Origin: JAJEFO01 sp965208685
GTDB lineage: Bacteria; Pseudomonadota; Alphaproteobacteria; Rhodobacterales; Rhodobacteraceae
Length of the DNA: 64,000 nucleotides
Direction: 5' to 3'
NCBI GenBank assembly: GCA_965208685.1
Contig: CBDBPL010000007.1
Location: 1,178,001 to 1,242,000 of the forward strand
A model generated the notes under the pieces. The model was given only the letters and a program-made list of their open reading frames with translations. It was not told where the DNA came from and made no database searches. Of this stretch, positions 54,058 through 62,691 are shown piece after piece (position 1 is the first letter of the stretch; each line of letters begins with the position of its first letter). The translations under genes and the position numbers were made by a program.

Positions 54058-55455
54058 GTGGAACAAGGCATGTCGATCAGGAAGCTGCTCATCGCCAATC
54101 GCGGTGAAATCGCCTGTCGCGTGATCCGGGCGGCGCGGGAACTCGGCCTTGAAACCGTTCAGGTGGTGAGCGAAGCCGATACCGACAGCCTCGCGGCCCG
54201 GCTGGCGGACGAAGTGAAGGTGATCGGGCCGCCTCACCCTTCGAAATCGTACCTCGACGCCGGGGCCATTCTTTCAGCTGCCAGGGAAAGCGGTGCTGAC
54301 GCGATCCACCCAGGTTACGGGTTTCTCTCGGAAAACGCCGGGTTTGCCGATGCAGTGGAAAGCGCCGGACTGACTTTCGTCGGGCCTTCGGCCGACACGA
54401 TCCGGCTGATGGGTGACAAGGCTGCGGCGCGCCAGCAGGCAAGAAAGGCGGGCGTGCCGACCGTTCCGGGCAGCGACGGCGTGATTGCCGATACGGACGA
54501 GGCTCTCGCTGTGGCCGAGACCATCGGTTTTCCGGTGATGATCAAGGCGAGCGCCGGCGGCGGCGGACGCGGCATCCGCGTGGCCGGAAATGCCGAGGAA
54601 TTTCGCAAGCTGGCGCCTCTGGCCTCGTCCGAGGCGGCAGCAGCCTTCGGAGACAACGGCATCTATGTCGAAAGGGTGGTCGAGAATGCCCGTCATGTCG
54701 AGGTGCAGGTGCTGGGAGACGGCCTTGACGTGGTGCACTTCTTCGACCGCGAATGCTCGCTTCAGCGAAGGCGGCAGAAGGTCTGGGAAGAGGCGCCCTC
54801 CGCGGCACTCGGCGACGCGGTGCGGGCGCGCCTTTGTGCGTCGGCGGTCGATCTGGCAAAGTCCGTAAACTATCGCGGAGCCGGGACGGTCGAGTACCTC
54901 TACGACGACGCGACCGGAGAGTTTCACTTCATCGAGATGAACACCCGCATCCAGGTCGAACATCCGGTCACCGAAATGATATGCGGGACGGATCTGGTGA
55001 TCGGCATGATCCGGGCATGCGCGGGCGGAGGCCTGGGACTGACGCAGGATGACATAGCCCGCTCGGGCCACGCCATTGAAGTCCGTCTCAACGCGGAGGA
55101 CCCGGCCAGCGAATTCATGCCCTTCCCGGGAATCGTGACCAGGTTGCGCGTCCCGGAGGGTGAAGGCATCCGATTCGACCACATGCTCTATGACGGGTAT
55201 GCGGTTCCGCCCTTCTACGATTCCCTGCTGGGCAAGCTGATCGTGTGGGCGCCGGACCGACCACAGGCAATCACCCGGCTGACGTCCGCGCTCGAAAGGC
55301 TCGAAATCGAAGGCCTGCCTACCACCGCCTCTCTCTTCTCGGCGTTGGCTGGCAATGCCGACGTGCAAGCCAACGCGGTCCATACCTCCTGGATGGAGAC
55401 GTGGCTTGAACGGAACACCGACAAACTCACCAGCCAAGGGGAGGCCGCCGCATGA
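54058..55455 (+). CDS. Biotin carboxylase (AccC-like)
   Basis: A 465-residue biotin carboxylase of the ATP-grasp fold: KLLIANRGEIACRVIRAARELG at the N-terminus, HPGYGFLSENAGFADA, glycine-rich KASAGGGGRGIRV and EMNTRIQVEHPVTE near the catalytic site. It carboxylates biotin on the carrier protein using ATP and bicarbonate. The frame starts with GTG at 54058; an ATG at 54070 is an alternative. It overlaps pxpB by four bases. No carboxyltransferase gene of the AccA/AccD type is present. Confidence 0.93.
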   Translation: MEQGMSIRKLLIANRGEIACRVIRAARELGLETVQVVSEADTDSLAARLADEVKVIGPPHPSKSYLDAGAILSAARESGADAIHPGYGFLSENAGFADAVESAGLTFVGPSADTIRLMGDKAAARQQARKAGVPTVPGSDGVIADTDEALAVAETIGFPVMIKASAGGGGRGIRVAGNAEEFRKLAPLASSEAAAAFGDNGIYVERVVENARHVEVQVLGDGLDVVHFFDRECSLQRRRQKVWEEAPSAALGDAVRARLCASAVDLAKSVNYRGAGTVEYLYDDATGEFHFIEMNTRIQVEHPVTEMICGTDLVIGMIRACAGGGLGLTQDDIARSGHAIEVRLNAEDPASEFMPFPGIVTRLRVPEGEGIRFDHMLYDGYAVPPFYDSLLGKLIVWAPDRPQAITRLTSALERLEIEGLPTTASLFSALAGNADVQANAVHTSWMETWLERNTDKLTSQGEAAA

Positions 55456-56324
55456 GTCGATTCACGTTCGGAGGCGACGAGCACATCTTCGTGGAAGTCG
55501 ACGAGGCGATGTCGCTGGAGGCATTCTTCACGTCCCTGTCGATGACAAACGCCGTGCGGGCGGCCGGCATCGACGGGGTGACGGAAATCTGTCCCGCCAA
55601 CGCCTCGTTCCAGATCAAGTTTGACCCCGACCGGATCCATCCTCACGCGTTGATGGACCGCCTGAGGCATTTGGAGGAAGAGGCCGAGAAGGCCGAAGCC
55701 AGGCTGGATACGCGGATCATCGAGGTGCCGGTCTTCTACCGGGATCCCTGGACACATGAGACGCTGACGCGGTTCCGCGAACGGCACCAGGATCCGGACG
55801 GAACCGACCTGGAATTTGCAGCGCGGACAAACGGGTACGAATCGGTCGAGGCATTCATAGATGCGCATTCCGGCGCGCCATGGTTTGTCTCGATGGTGGG
55901 CTTCGTGTCGGGCTTGCCGTTCCTTTACCAGATGGTGGACCGCTCGCGGCAGATTCAGGTGCCAAAATACCTGCGCCCTCGCACGGACACGCCGAAGCAG
56001 ACCGTAGGCTACGGCGGCTCCTTCTCCTGCATCTATTCGGTGCGCGGTGCGGGCGGCTACCAGATGTTCGGCATCACCCCGATGACGATTTACGACCCGA
56101 GGCAGGAAGTTCCGTACTTGAAGGATTTCATGGTGTTTTTCCGTCCTGGCGACATCGTCAAGTGGCGGCCAATAGGGCGGGCCGAATACGACCGGATCAC
56201 CGAGGACATGCAAGCCGGGCGTTTTGTACCCCGCATGCGAGACGTTGTCTTTTCGCTCGACGACTTCAACGCGGACCCGGACGGCACGAACGCCAGACTC
56301 ATGGAGGCACTCCATGCCGATTGA
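55452..56324 (+). CDS. pxpB: PxpB-like subunit (KipI/allophanate hydrolase subunit 1 family)
   Basis: A 290-residue KipI/AHS1-family protein: FTFGGDEHIFVEVDEAMSLEAFF near the N-terminus, EVPVFYRD in the middle, VGFVSGLPFLYQMV, and GGSFSCIYSVRGAGGYQMFG near the C-terminal part. It forms a complex with the PxpC-type protein. The same fold makes half of the carboxyltransferase domain of urea carboxylase. Its start overlaps the biotin carboxylase gene (ATGA), and its end overlaps pxpC by 11 bases, so the three are tightly coupled. It is somewhat longer than typical PxpB, with an extra segment around residues 95-135. Confidence 0.9.
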   Translation: MSRFTFGGDEHIFVEVDEAMSLEAFFTSLSMTNAVRAAGIDGVTEICPANASFQIKFDPDRIHPHALMDRLRHLEEEAEKAEARLDTRIIEVPVFYRDPWTHETLTRFRERHQDPDGTDLEFAARTNGYESVEAFIDAHSGAPWFVSMVGFVSGLPFLYQMVDRSRQIQVPKYLRPRTDTPKQTVGYGGSFSCIYSVRGAGGYQMFGITPMTIYDPRQEVPYLKDFMVFFRPGDIVKWRPIGRAEYDRITEDMQAGRFVPRMRDVVFSLDDFNADPDGTNARLMEALHAD

Positions 56325-57288
56325 AGTGATCTCTGCCGGCATCATGACCACGGTCCAGGATCTCGGCAGGCCTGGCTACTACCATCTTGGCATCCCGATG
56401 GGCGGAGCGATGGACAGGTTCGCGCTGCGTGCCGCGAACCTGCTGGTGGGCAACGATGAAGGCGCAGCTGGCTTGGAATCGGCATTCCTCGGGCCGGAGC
56501 TGGAGTTCACCGAGGATGCGACCGTCGCGGTCTGCGGTGCCGAGCTTCCGCCCAGGATCGACGGCGAGCAAATGCCGACCTGGACCGCGCTGGGCATCAG
56601 GAAGGGGCAGGTCCTGACATTTGATTTCCTTGAGTTCGGGGCTCGAGCGTACATTGCGGTTTCGGGCGGGATTGACACGCCGCCCGCACTGGGCAGCCGG
56701 TCGACCTATCCGATCGGCTCTCTTGGCGGCGTAGACGGGCGCGCGGTTCAGCCTGGCGACTCCTTGCCGCTTGGTCGTGCCAGCGGCACCGCAAGGCCGG
56801 GCAAGTCGGTTCCTGATGCGCTCAGGCGCCTGCCAGGATCGTTTGCCGAGCTGCGGGTGCTGCCGGGACTCTATTGGCACCGGATCACGGAAGACGCGCA
56901 GCAAGGGTTCTTTGACGACACCTGGATGGTTGCCAACGAGGCCGACCGGATGGGCTACCGCTTCAAGGGCGGAGGGCAGCTGGAATTCGTGCCGCGTGAA
57001 CAGCCCTACAGTGCGGGCTCCAACCCCTCGAACATCACCGACGCATGCTACCCCTACGGATCGATACAGGTGCCCAACGGCGCCGAGCCCATCGTGCTGC
57101 ACCGCGATGCGGTCTCGGGCGGCGGCTACTTCATGCTGGGCACGGTCGTTTCGGCAGACATGGACCTCATTGGCCAGCTTCAGCCCAACACGCCGACAAG
57201 ATTCGTAGAGGTGGAGATGGATGCCGCGCTTGCCGCACGAAAGGACAGGTCGGTCATGCTTGACAGAATTCGTGAAGCAACGGCCTGA
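56314..57288 (+). CDS. pxpC: PxpC-like subunit (KipA/allophanate hydrolase subunit 2 family)
   Basis: A 324-residue KipA/AHS2-family protein. It has VISAGIMTTVQDLGRPGYYHLG, GGAMDRFALRAANLLVGND, AYIAVSGGIDTPPALGSRSTYPIGSLGG and NEADRMGYRFKGG. The start is the ATG at 56314 inside the end of pxpB. It pairs with PxpB for lactam hydrolysis; in urea carboxylase the homologous domain forms the other half of the carboxyltransferase. The set of carrier, carboxylase, PxpB and PxpC therefore covers all parts of a urea-carboxylase-like enzyme on separate chains. Confidence 0.91.
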   Translation: MPIEVISAGIMTTVQDLGRPGYYHLGIPMGGAMDRFALRAANLLVGNDEGAAGLESAFLGPELEFTEDATVAVCGAELPPRIDGEQMPTWTALGIRKGQVLTFDFLEFGARAYIAVSGGIDTPPALGSRSTYPIGSLGGVDGRAVQPGDSLPLGRASGTARPGKSVPDALRRLPGSFAELRVLPGLYWHRITEDAQQGFFDDTWMVANEADRMGYRFKGGGQLEFVPREQPYSAGSNPSNITDACYPYGSIQVPNGAEPIVLHRDAVSGGGYFMLGTVVSADMDLIGQLQPNTPTRFVEVEMDAALAARKDRSVMLDRIREATA

Positions 57289-57310
57289 GGGCATGGAAAC
57301 GGAGACTACG

Positions 57311-57901
57311 ATGAGCATCAATTCAGACAACCGTCCGACCTTGGCGCAAAGCCTATGGCAGACCGGAGACGAGCGGTTGAAATTCCTCCTTCTCGCAGTG
57401 ATGGGCAGCCTGGCTCTTTGGCTGTCCGCCAAGATCCAGGTCCCCTTCTACCCGGTGCCGATCACCATGCAGACCTTTGTGGTCCTGGTGGTGGGCATGG
57501 CCTTCGGCTGGCGTCTTGGGGCAACGACGGTTCTGCTCTATCTGGCAGAAGGGGCGCTGGGCCTGCCGGTCTTCGCCGGAACGCCTGAGCGCGGAATCGG
57601 CTTGGCCTACATGGCGGGGCCGACCGGCGGCTACTTGCTGGGATTCGTGGTCGCCGCGACCGCAGTCGGCTGGCTGGGACAAAGGGGCTGGGACCGACGC
57701 ATCGCCACGACCTTGGCGGCCATGGCGTTGGGGACCGCGATCATCTATGTTCCAGGCCTGATCTGGCTGGGAACGGCAATAGGATGGGACAAACCGGTGC
57801 TCGAGCTGGGCCTCTGGCCATTTTTGCCCGGAGATGCGCTCAAGGTCGCGCTGGCCGCGTTCGTGCTTCCGTCGATCTGGCGTCTTTCCCGCCGCCGCTG
57901 A
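57311..57901 (+). CDS. bioY: BioY biotin transporter
   Basis: A 196-residue integral membrane S component for biotin uptake. Typical elements are LWLSAKIQVPFYPVPITMQTF, LYLAEGALGLPVFAG and MAGPTGGYLLGFVVAA. Six hydrophobic segments are visible. The ATG at 57311 follows ACGGAG; an in-frame ATG at 57293 is also possible. It lies 22 bases after pxpC, in an operon with a biotin carrier and biotin carboxylase, and so would supply the cofactor. The energising EcfA/T proteins are not in the window. Confidence 0.92.
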   Translation: MSINSDNRPTLAQSLWQTGDERLKFLLLAVMGSLALWLSAKIQVPFYPVPITMQTFVVLVVGMAFGWRLGATTVLLYLAEGALGLPVFAGTPERGIGLAYMAGPTGGYLLGFVVAATAVGWLGQRGWDRRIATTLAAMALGTAIIYVPGLIWLGTAIGWDKPVLELGLWPFLPGDALKVALAAFVLPSIWRLSRRR

Positions 57902-57911
57902 GGACGCCCCT

Positions 57912-58232
57912 TTGAGTGTCCCCGCTTCAAGCGACGGCACCGCCAGCGGCACGGTTCTCGTGGAGAATGAACGGACCCGCGTGACCGAATGGCGTTTTCC
58001 CGCGAAGGGCGACAACACGGGCTGGCATGTTCACGAGCACGATTACCTCGTCGTGCCGCTCGTGGACGGGCATCTTCTGCTGCACGAGCCTGACGGGACG
58101 ACCCGGGTCGTCGAACTGCGCTGCGGAGCACCGTATTTCCGGGAGAAGGGTGTTCATCATGACGTGGTGAACGCCAGCGATTTCGAGATTGCGTTCATCG
58201 AGGTGGAGTTTCTCGAACGCGTGGCAGTCTGA
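57912..58232 (+). CDS. Small cupin-domain protein
   Basis: A roughly 106-residue single cupin barrel. The metal-ligand motif GWHVHEHDYLVVPLVDG and the second motif with GVHHDVVNASDFEIAFIEVEF are clear. The likely start is TTG at 57912, seven bases after GAGGA; a GTG at 57918 is also possible. It is the last gene of the operon. Cupins of this size may be enzymes or sensors; the function is unknown. Confidence 0.75.
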   Translation: MSVPASSDGTASGTVLVENERTRVTEWRFPAKGDNTGWHVHEHDYLVVPLVDGHLLLHEPDGTTRVVELRCGAPYFREKGVHHDVVNASDFEIAFIEVEFLERVAV

Positions 58233-58803
58233 ACGTCGTTGCCTGCTTGAGCCAATCGTTGGTGTCGCTCTTTCCGCACGGTTCAGGCATGTCCGCGAGG
58301 CAAACGTGCTCGGGAGATTTCACTGGTGGCGCGCATCCAAGCCGTCGCAAGGCATGTCGCAGGACGGCGAGTGGCACGAGCGAAGACCAGGCTTCATGAT
58401 GGTCATGGCAGCCCTTGAATTGGCGAGCATTCCGGGAAAGTGCTGCGGTGCCATGTTTGGCAGGTCGGAAAGACGCGAATCTCTCGCAGCAAGTCAGTCC
58501 ACCACGACGTCATCAGGGTGCCATTCCGAAGCCAGTGCCGTCATCGTGTACGGGTGGCCGTCCTCGCATGCGGTTCGCGAAGATGCCATCAATTTGCGGC
58601 CAATCAGTTGCAGTCTTCGGTCGACCGGAATCGCGGCATGTCCGTGGCATCCCGATGCTCCAGGCAAGACGGCAAGGAATTTGGCCTGGAATGACCATGC
58701 GGAGACGAAGCGTCGTTGTGGACCTTGGTCGCGGTGACGGGTAGGCTTCGTTCGGGTAAGGCGAGTGGCTCGGCAACCGGGAGCAACAGCGGGAGCAGTG
58801 ACA
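58233..58803. other. Intergenic, no gene seen
   Basis: These 571 bases between the cupin and Uma2 genes contain no frame with recognisable content. A minus-strand frame around 58494-58700 was considered and not accepted. Confidence 0.35.
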
Positions 58804-59418
58804 ATGGTGGCACGGTCTGGGCGCAAGGAGACCCGTCGGGCGGCCTATCAGGACGTGCTGGATGCACCACCCCACAAGGTCGCAGAGGTGATCGCGGGGC
58901 GCCTCCACACTCATCCGAGACCGGCGTCGCGCCATGCCTGGGCAAGTTCCGGCATAGGCGCCAAGATCGGCCCGCCGTTCAACTATGGCGATGGCGGTCC
59001 AGGCGGCTGGTGGATCGTTTTTGAGCCGGAGCTTCATCTGGCCGAGGATATCGTCGTCCCGGATCTTGCCGGCTGGCGGCGTGAGACGATGCCCGAGTAT
59101 CCGGACGTGGCTTTTTTCACGACCGCGCCGGACTGGGTCTGCGAAGTCTTGTCGCCGTCCACCCGGAGGCTGGACCTGAGCGAGAAGAGGTCGATCAACG
59201 CCCGCGAGGGCGTGCGGCATCTCTGGTTCGTCGACCCCGATGCACGAACACTCGAGGCGTTCGAGTTTCGCGACGAGCAGTGGCTGCTGCTGGCGACTCT
59301 CGCCGATGACGCGCCGGTCTCGCTTCCACCCTTCGACGCAATCACCTTCCCGCTCGACGCCCTCTGGCCCGAGGTGATCACCAGGGCGAAAATGGCGGAC
59401 AACGGGGATGGGTCGTGA
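58804..59418 (+). CDS. Uma2-family putative endonuclease
   Basis: A 204-residue protein of the Uma2 (PD-(D/E)XK-like) family: VLDAPPHKVAEVIAGRLHTHPRPA, FEPELHLAEDIVVPDLAGWRRE with the probable catalytic acidic residues, and WVCEVLSPSTRRLD and VRHLWFVDPDARTLEAF. Uma2 proteins are abundant in some symbionts and cyanobacteria, and their role is unclear. The ATG at 58804 follows GGGAGCAG. A truncated copy of the N-terminus lies at 47817. Confidence 0.85.
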   Translation: MVARSGRKETRRAAYQDVLDAPPHKVAEVIAGRLHTHPRPASRHAWASSGIGAKIGPPFNYGDGGPGGWWIVFEPELHLAEDIVVPDLAGWRRETMPEYPDVAFFTTAPDWVCEVLSPSTRRLDLSEKRSINAREGVRHLWFVDPDARTLEAFEFRDEQWLLLATLADDAPVSLPPFDAITFPLDALWPEVITRAKMADNGDGS

Positions 59419-59758
59419 AATGCCGGCGAGAGAAGACGTCGGCATGCGCGGAGTGCCGTCCCGCTTGAGGCCGACGCTTTCGCGACTGGCTCCCGAACGA
59501 CCACTCAAGGTGCCTGGCAAGCACGGCCAGAGCCTTGCGGAGCGGAATTTCGTGAAGGCCCCTCCGGCGCACTTGCATGAAAAGACAGGACCCGGCCGTC
59601 CGTTCGGGGTCGCAGCACATGTCCGCGCGCTCGGGACAGGGCTGCCTGCCGCGTTCCCGACTTCAGCCAGATGGGACCCGGATTCATGAGTCAGCCCGGA
59701 ACCCGGTTCTCAGCAATCGTGCGGGGTCGCGCCAGGCTGCGAGACCGCGAACCGGCGG
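59419..59758. other. Intergenic between convergent genes, no gene seen
   Basis: The 340 bases have no supportable gene and no clear terminator. Confidence 0.35.
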
Positions 59759-61606
59759 CTATCTGTTGTCGAATCCGAACCCCATCTTGCGGGCGGAGCT
59801 TCGGAAAAACTGTTCCGACGAAGTCGGGACAAAAATCCCCTTTTCGCCGGTGCGCGAGCTGAACCTTGCGATTCTCTTGTCGGAAAGCAGGGTTTCGGCT
59901 GTTTTCGCGCTGTCGCATTCGAAGAGTATCCCTGTTCCGGCACGTCGAATCGATCGTGCGCGGGACTCGATCCTTGACAGGAATCCTTCGACCAGTTCCG
60001 GCAGCGGCTGTTCGTCCCGGGCGGACAGGAATTCCCTGACGGTCCCGGTGTCCAGACCGGTCTCGACCGCCTTCAGGATCCTTTCCGCGCTGAGCCGCCA
60101 CACGGAATCCGGCTCCTCCTCGTCCGCGCAACTGCGCAGGAACGCCCTCTCTTCCTGGTCCAGGCGACCTCCCTGCACGACGATTCGCAGATCCTGGAAG
60201 ACTGACAGGGGCGTCGATGTCTCGGGGGTCTCTGGTTCGTAGGCGTCCGTCAATCCGAGGCAGTAGGCCCCAAGCGCGGTCAGCCGAAAGAACTTCAGGC
60301 CGTCATATCGACTCAGGAAGGCGCCGTCGAAGTATCCCGTTGGTTCCCAAGGTTTCTTGCGCGCTCCGGCAGGCGGAACGAATGCAACGTCGATCAATCC
60401 CAGCGTCGCGGCAAACTCGAAGAGAAAGCACAGCAGGTACCTGTCCTGGAGCACGCCCCAGCCTGCGGCGCTCTCGCTATACAGGCCCCCGTAGTGAGGG
60501 TCGCCGACGTAGAGAGTCCACGGAGATCTCGACACCTCGAACCCGAGGTCAGCGGCAACCATGAACTTGGCGAAGCCGTCGACCGACACGACGCCTCCGG
60601 GCGGACACTGGGCAAGCGCCTGGTCGATCGCATCGCGACGCGACTCCACCGCTCTCATGGCTCGCTTTCCCTTGCCGCGAGTCTGCCCCTTTATCGCCTC
60701 GACCCTGGAGAACTCGTCAATGATCTTCGAGTCGATCCAACGATTCCAGATCAGCTTGATCGTCTCGTGCGGGGGCGTGGACAATGCCTTGCGCCCCGCG
60801 GTGGTGAGCGCGAGCCGGGGTCCGTCCTGCCTCGCGAGCTTCCCGGCCTGGGCCAGCAAGGGCCAAGCGAAGGCCTGGATCGGTCCGACATCGGCTTCGC
60901 ATTCGGTCGACGCATAGAAGTCGCGCCCGTCAAGTGCCCCGGAAATCCGTTTCATGGATGCCGCCGACGGCCGTTTCGTCGACGTGCTGACCGAAACCTT
61001 GCCTTCGTCGATCAAGCTCAGCACCGAATGCAGACCCGCCTTGGCCGTAGTCTCCATGTTGCGCCATTTGATCGGAACCGGGGAGCTCCTTGCCTCCCGC
61101 ACATGTCGTCCAGACTTGTGAACATAGTGGTATGACACCAGGTCCACGGTTGGAGGAAGCTCCGTCAGGAAAGGCACTGCAGCCTGTTCGGGCGCCGGAA
61201 CGATGTCCCGCAACGCAATCTGGAGATCACGGGGAACATGGATCCGCGGATCATGCCTGTCGCCCAGGTGCAGGAACAGGTTGAGCTTGGTCGCCGTGTT
61301 GCTGTCATTGTACCTCGAAACGCTAAACCGCTTGCCGGGCGGCTTGCCGTGCTTGGCCGTGAACTTGTCAACGTCAAGCAGTCCTATCGGATCGTGGACG
61401 GCTTCCTGGACAACCAGTTTTTCGTGCTTCGTGAGGCTGTTCCACTCTGCCTCGACCCTGTTCAGGAGGATCCGGTTGATTGCCGAGACCAGTTGATCCT
61501 TGCGTGCGGGCCGCGGTCTGTTGTTGCCGCCGAGCTCATCGTAGATCGCTCTCAGCTTGCCGGCATAGGAGAATTCGAGCGCTTCGAGCAATGTACGGGG
61601 CTGCAT
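59759..61606 (-). CDS. Helicase XPB/Ssl2 N-domain-like protein without motor domain
   Basis: A 615-residue protein. The C-terminal third (about 460-600: LRIVVQGGRLDQEERAFLRSC, WRLSAERILKAVETGLDTGTV, LPELVEGFLSRIESRARSIRRAG) resembles the helicase-associated domain PF13625, found at the N-terminus of XPB/Ssl2-like helicases. The middle (250-450) looks like winged-helix repeats (RLALTTAGRKAL, FRLTALGAYCLGL). I see no Walker A or DEAH motif, so it is not itself a helicase. It could regulate or deliver a helicase or nuclease partner; no partner is adjacent. The ATG at 61606 begins a helical segment (LLEALEFSYAGKLRAIYDEL). Confidence 0.55.
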   Translation of the reverse strand: MQPRTLLEALEFSYAGKLRAIYDELGGNNRPRPARKDQLVSAINRILLNRVEAEWNSLTKHEKLVVQEAVHDPIGLLDVDKFTAKHGKPPGKRFSVSRYNDSNTATKLNLFLHLGDRHDPRIHVPRDLQIALRDIVPAPEQAAVPFLTELPPTVDLVSYHYVHKSGRHVREARSSPVPIKWRNMETTAKAGLHSVLSLIDEGKVSVSTSTKRPSAASMKRISGALDGRDFYASTECEADVGPIQAFAWPLLAQAGKLARQDGPRLALTTAGRKALSTPPHETIKLIWNRWIDSKIIDEFSRVEAIKGQTRGKGKRAMRAVESRRDAIDQALAQCPPGGVVSVDGFAKFMVAADLGFEVSRSPWTLYVGDPHYGGLYSESAAGWGVLQDRYLLCFLFEFAATLGLIDVAFVPPAGARKKPWEPTGYFDGAFLSRYDGLKFFRLTALGAYCLGLTDAYEPETPETSTPLSVFQDLRIVVQGGRLDQEERAFLRSCADEEEPDSVWRLSAERILKAVETGLDTGTVREFLSARDEQPLPELVEGFLSRIESRARSIRRAGTGILFECDSAKTAETLLSDKRIARFSSRTGEKGIFVPTSSEQFFRSSARKMGFGFDNR

Positions 61607-62042
61607 GCCAGACTCCCTTCGAGACCTGTCGTTGCCGGATGAACTATGCGGCGACGAACTGCAAGGCGGTCAGGCGACGACATCCCTGCACGAAATCAGG
61701 ATTCGGCGAAATTCTGCCGCGAATTCCTGCTGTCAGGAGTGGCGAATAGGCCCATACGGGCCAGTTTCGACCGTCCTGTGGCTAGGTCACTTCGGAAGGT
61801 CGCGAGAGGCTGGCATTGAGCACATCTCCCGACTCCGGTCTTGTCTGTACCTTAGAGCGTTGAGGTCGCAGGACCGCCAAGGTCGCCGACGGCAATCAGC
61901 AGCGAGACTGAGCTGCAGGTGTTGGTGGTAACTGTAAATCCAGCATTTGTGGCAGACGAAAATGCAACAGTTTTGGCTTGTTGCTTCGTGAGGTCCCGGG
62001 CCGCTGTGGTGATGAAGTCACCACGGATGGAAAAGGGCAGGG
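61607..62042. other. Intergenic with possible IS21-type left end
   Basis: No gene is seen. The segment around 61930-61980 (TGTAAATCCAGC, ATTTGTGGCAGACG, AAAATGCAACAG) precedes the IS21 transposase remnant and has the look of an IS21-family terminal region with GCAACA-type repeats. This is a low-confidence reading. Confidence 0.35.
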
Positions 62043-62310
62043 ATGTACGGATGGGAGACCAGGATGTTGCAGAAGCAACATCTCGAGCAGGGCGTTTCGC
62101 AGTCGGAGCTGGCGCGGCGGTTCGGGATCGACCGCACGACGATCTGGCGCTGGGTCAGGACTGGGCAGCTGGACCGGGACCTGTCGGCCGGTTCGAACGG
62201 ATATTCGCCGCGCCCGCGGTGATGCGCAAGCTCGATCCCGCCAGCATCTTGCACGACCGTGCACCCAAGTTGCCGGATCCAGGTGGCGATCAAGTGCAGC
62301 ATCATCGATG
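62043..62310 (+). pseudogene. IS21-family transposase (IstA) remnant
   Basis: From 62043 a 59-codon frame reads MLQKQHLEQGVSQSELARRF, then GIDRTTIWRWVRTGQLDRDL and NGYSPRPR before a TGA. This is the N-terminal helix-turn-helix of IstA transposases. The usual next segment (KLDP...) continues in another frame (VMRKLDPASILHDRAP at about 62220) and soon ends. Catalytic DDE regions and the IstB ATPase are absent, so it is a dead fragment. Confidence 0.75.
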
Positions 62311-62691
62311 ACAGCCGGATGCGTCCACGACGGGCCCCGCCGGGCGCGGGCGATGGCAGTCCGACATGGCCTGCTGGCGGACGCCGACGCTCTACGCGAA
62401 GAGGGATTCGGTCCGCGCCCGCTTGAAGGGCGCGGCATTGCAGACGGCAAGGGCCGCATGCGATCCATCCTAGATCCAAGTGGCGCGGCATGTCGCAAGA
62501 CATCACCACGCAATGCGGCACCATCCAGCTCTTGTGCGCCCGATCCCGGTTCTGATGTCCGGGTTCGTTGAAATGGAAGAAATTCAGGGCCGGCGGGCCG
62601 ACGATCCAGAAGGTGAATGCCAGGGAGTTGGCTGCGCATTCGACCAGCGGAAGGTCCTTGTGCGCAATCGCTCACCGGCGCCGGAGAATCA
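62311..62691. other. Decayed DNA after the IS21 remnant, no gene seen
   Basis: The 381 bases have no supportable gene; they may be degraded transposase sequence. Confidence 0.35.

Noticed and set aside
58494..58826. A minus-strand frame with the segment EDGHPYTMTALASEWHPDDV
   Set aside because: The segment looks protein-like, but the frame overlaps the Uma2 start, has no convincing start and no family I recognise.
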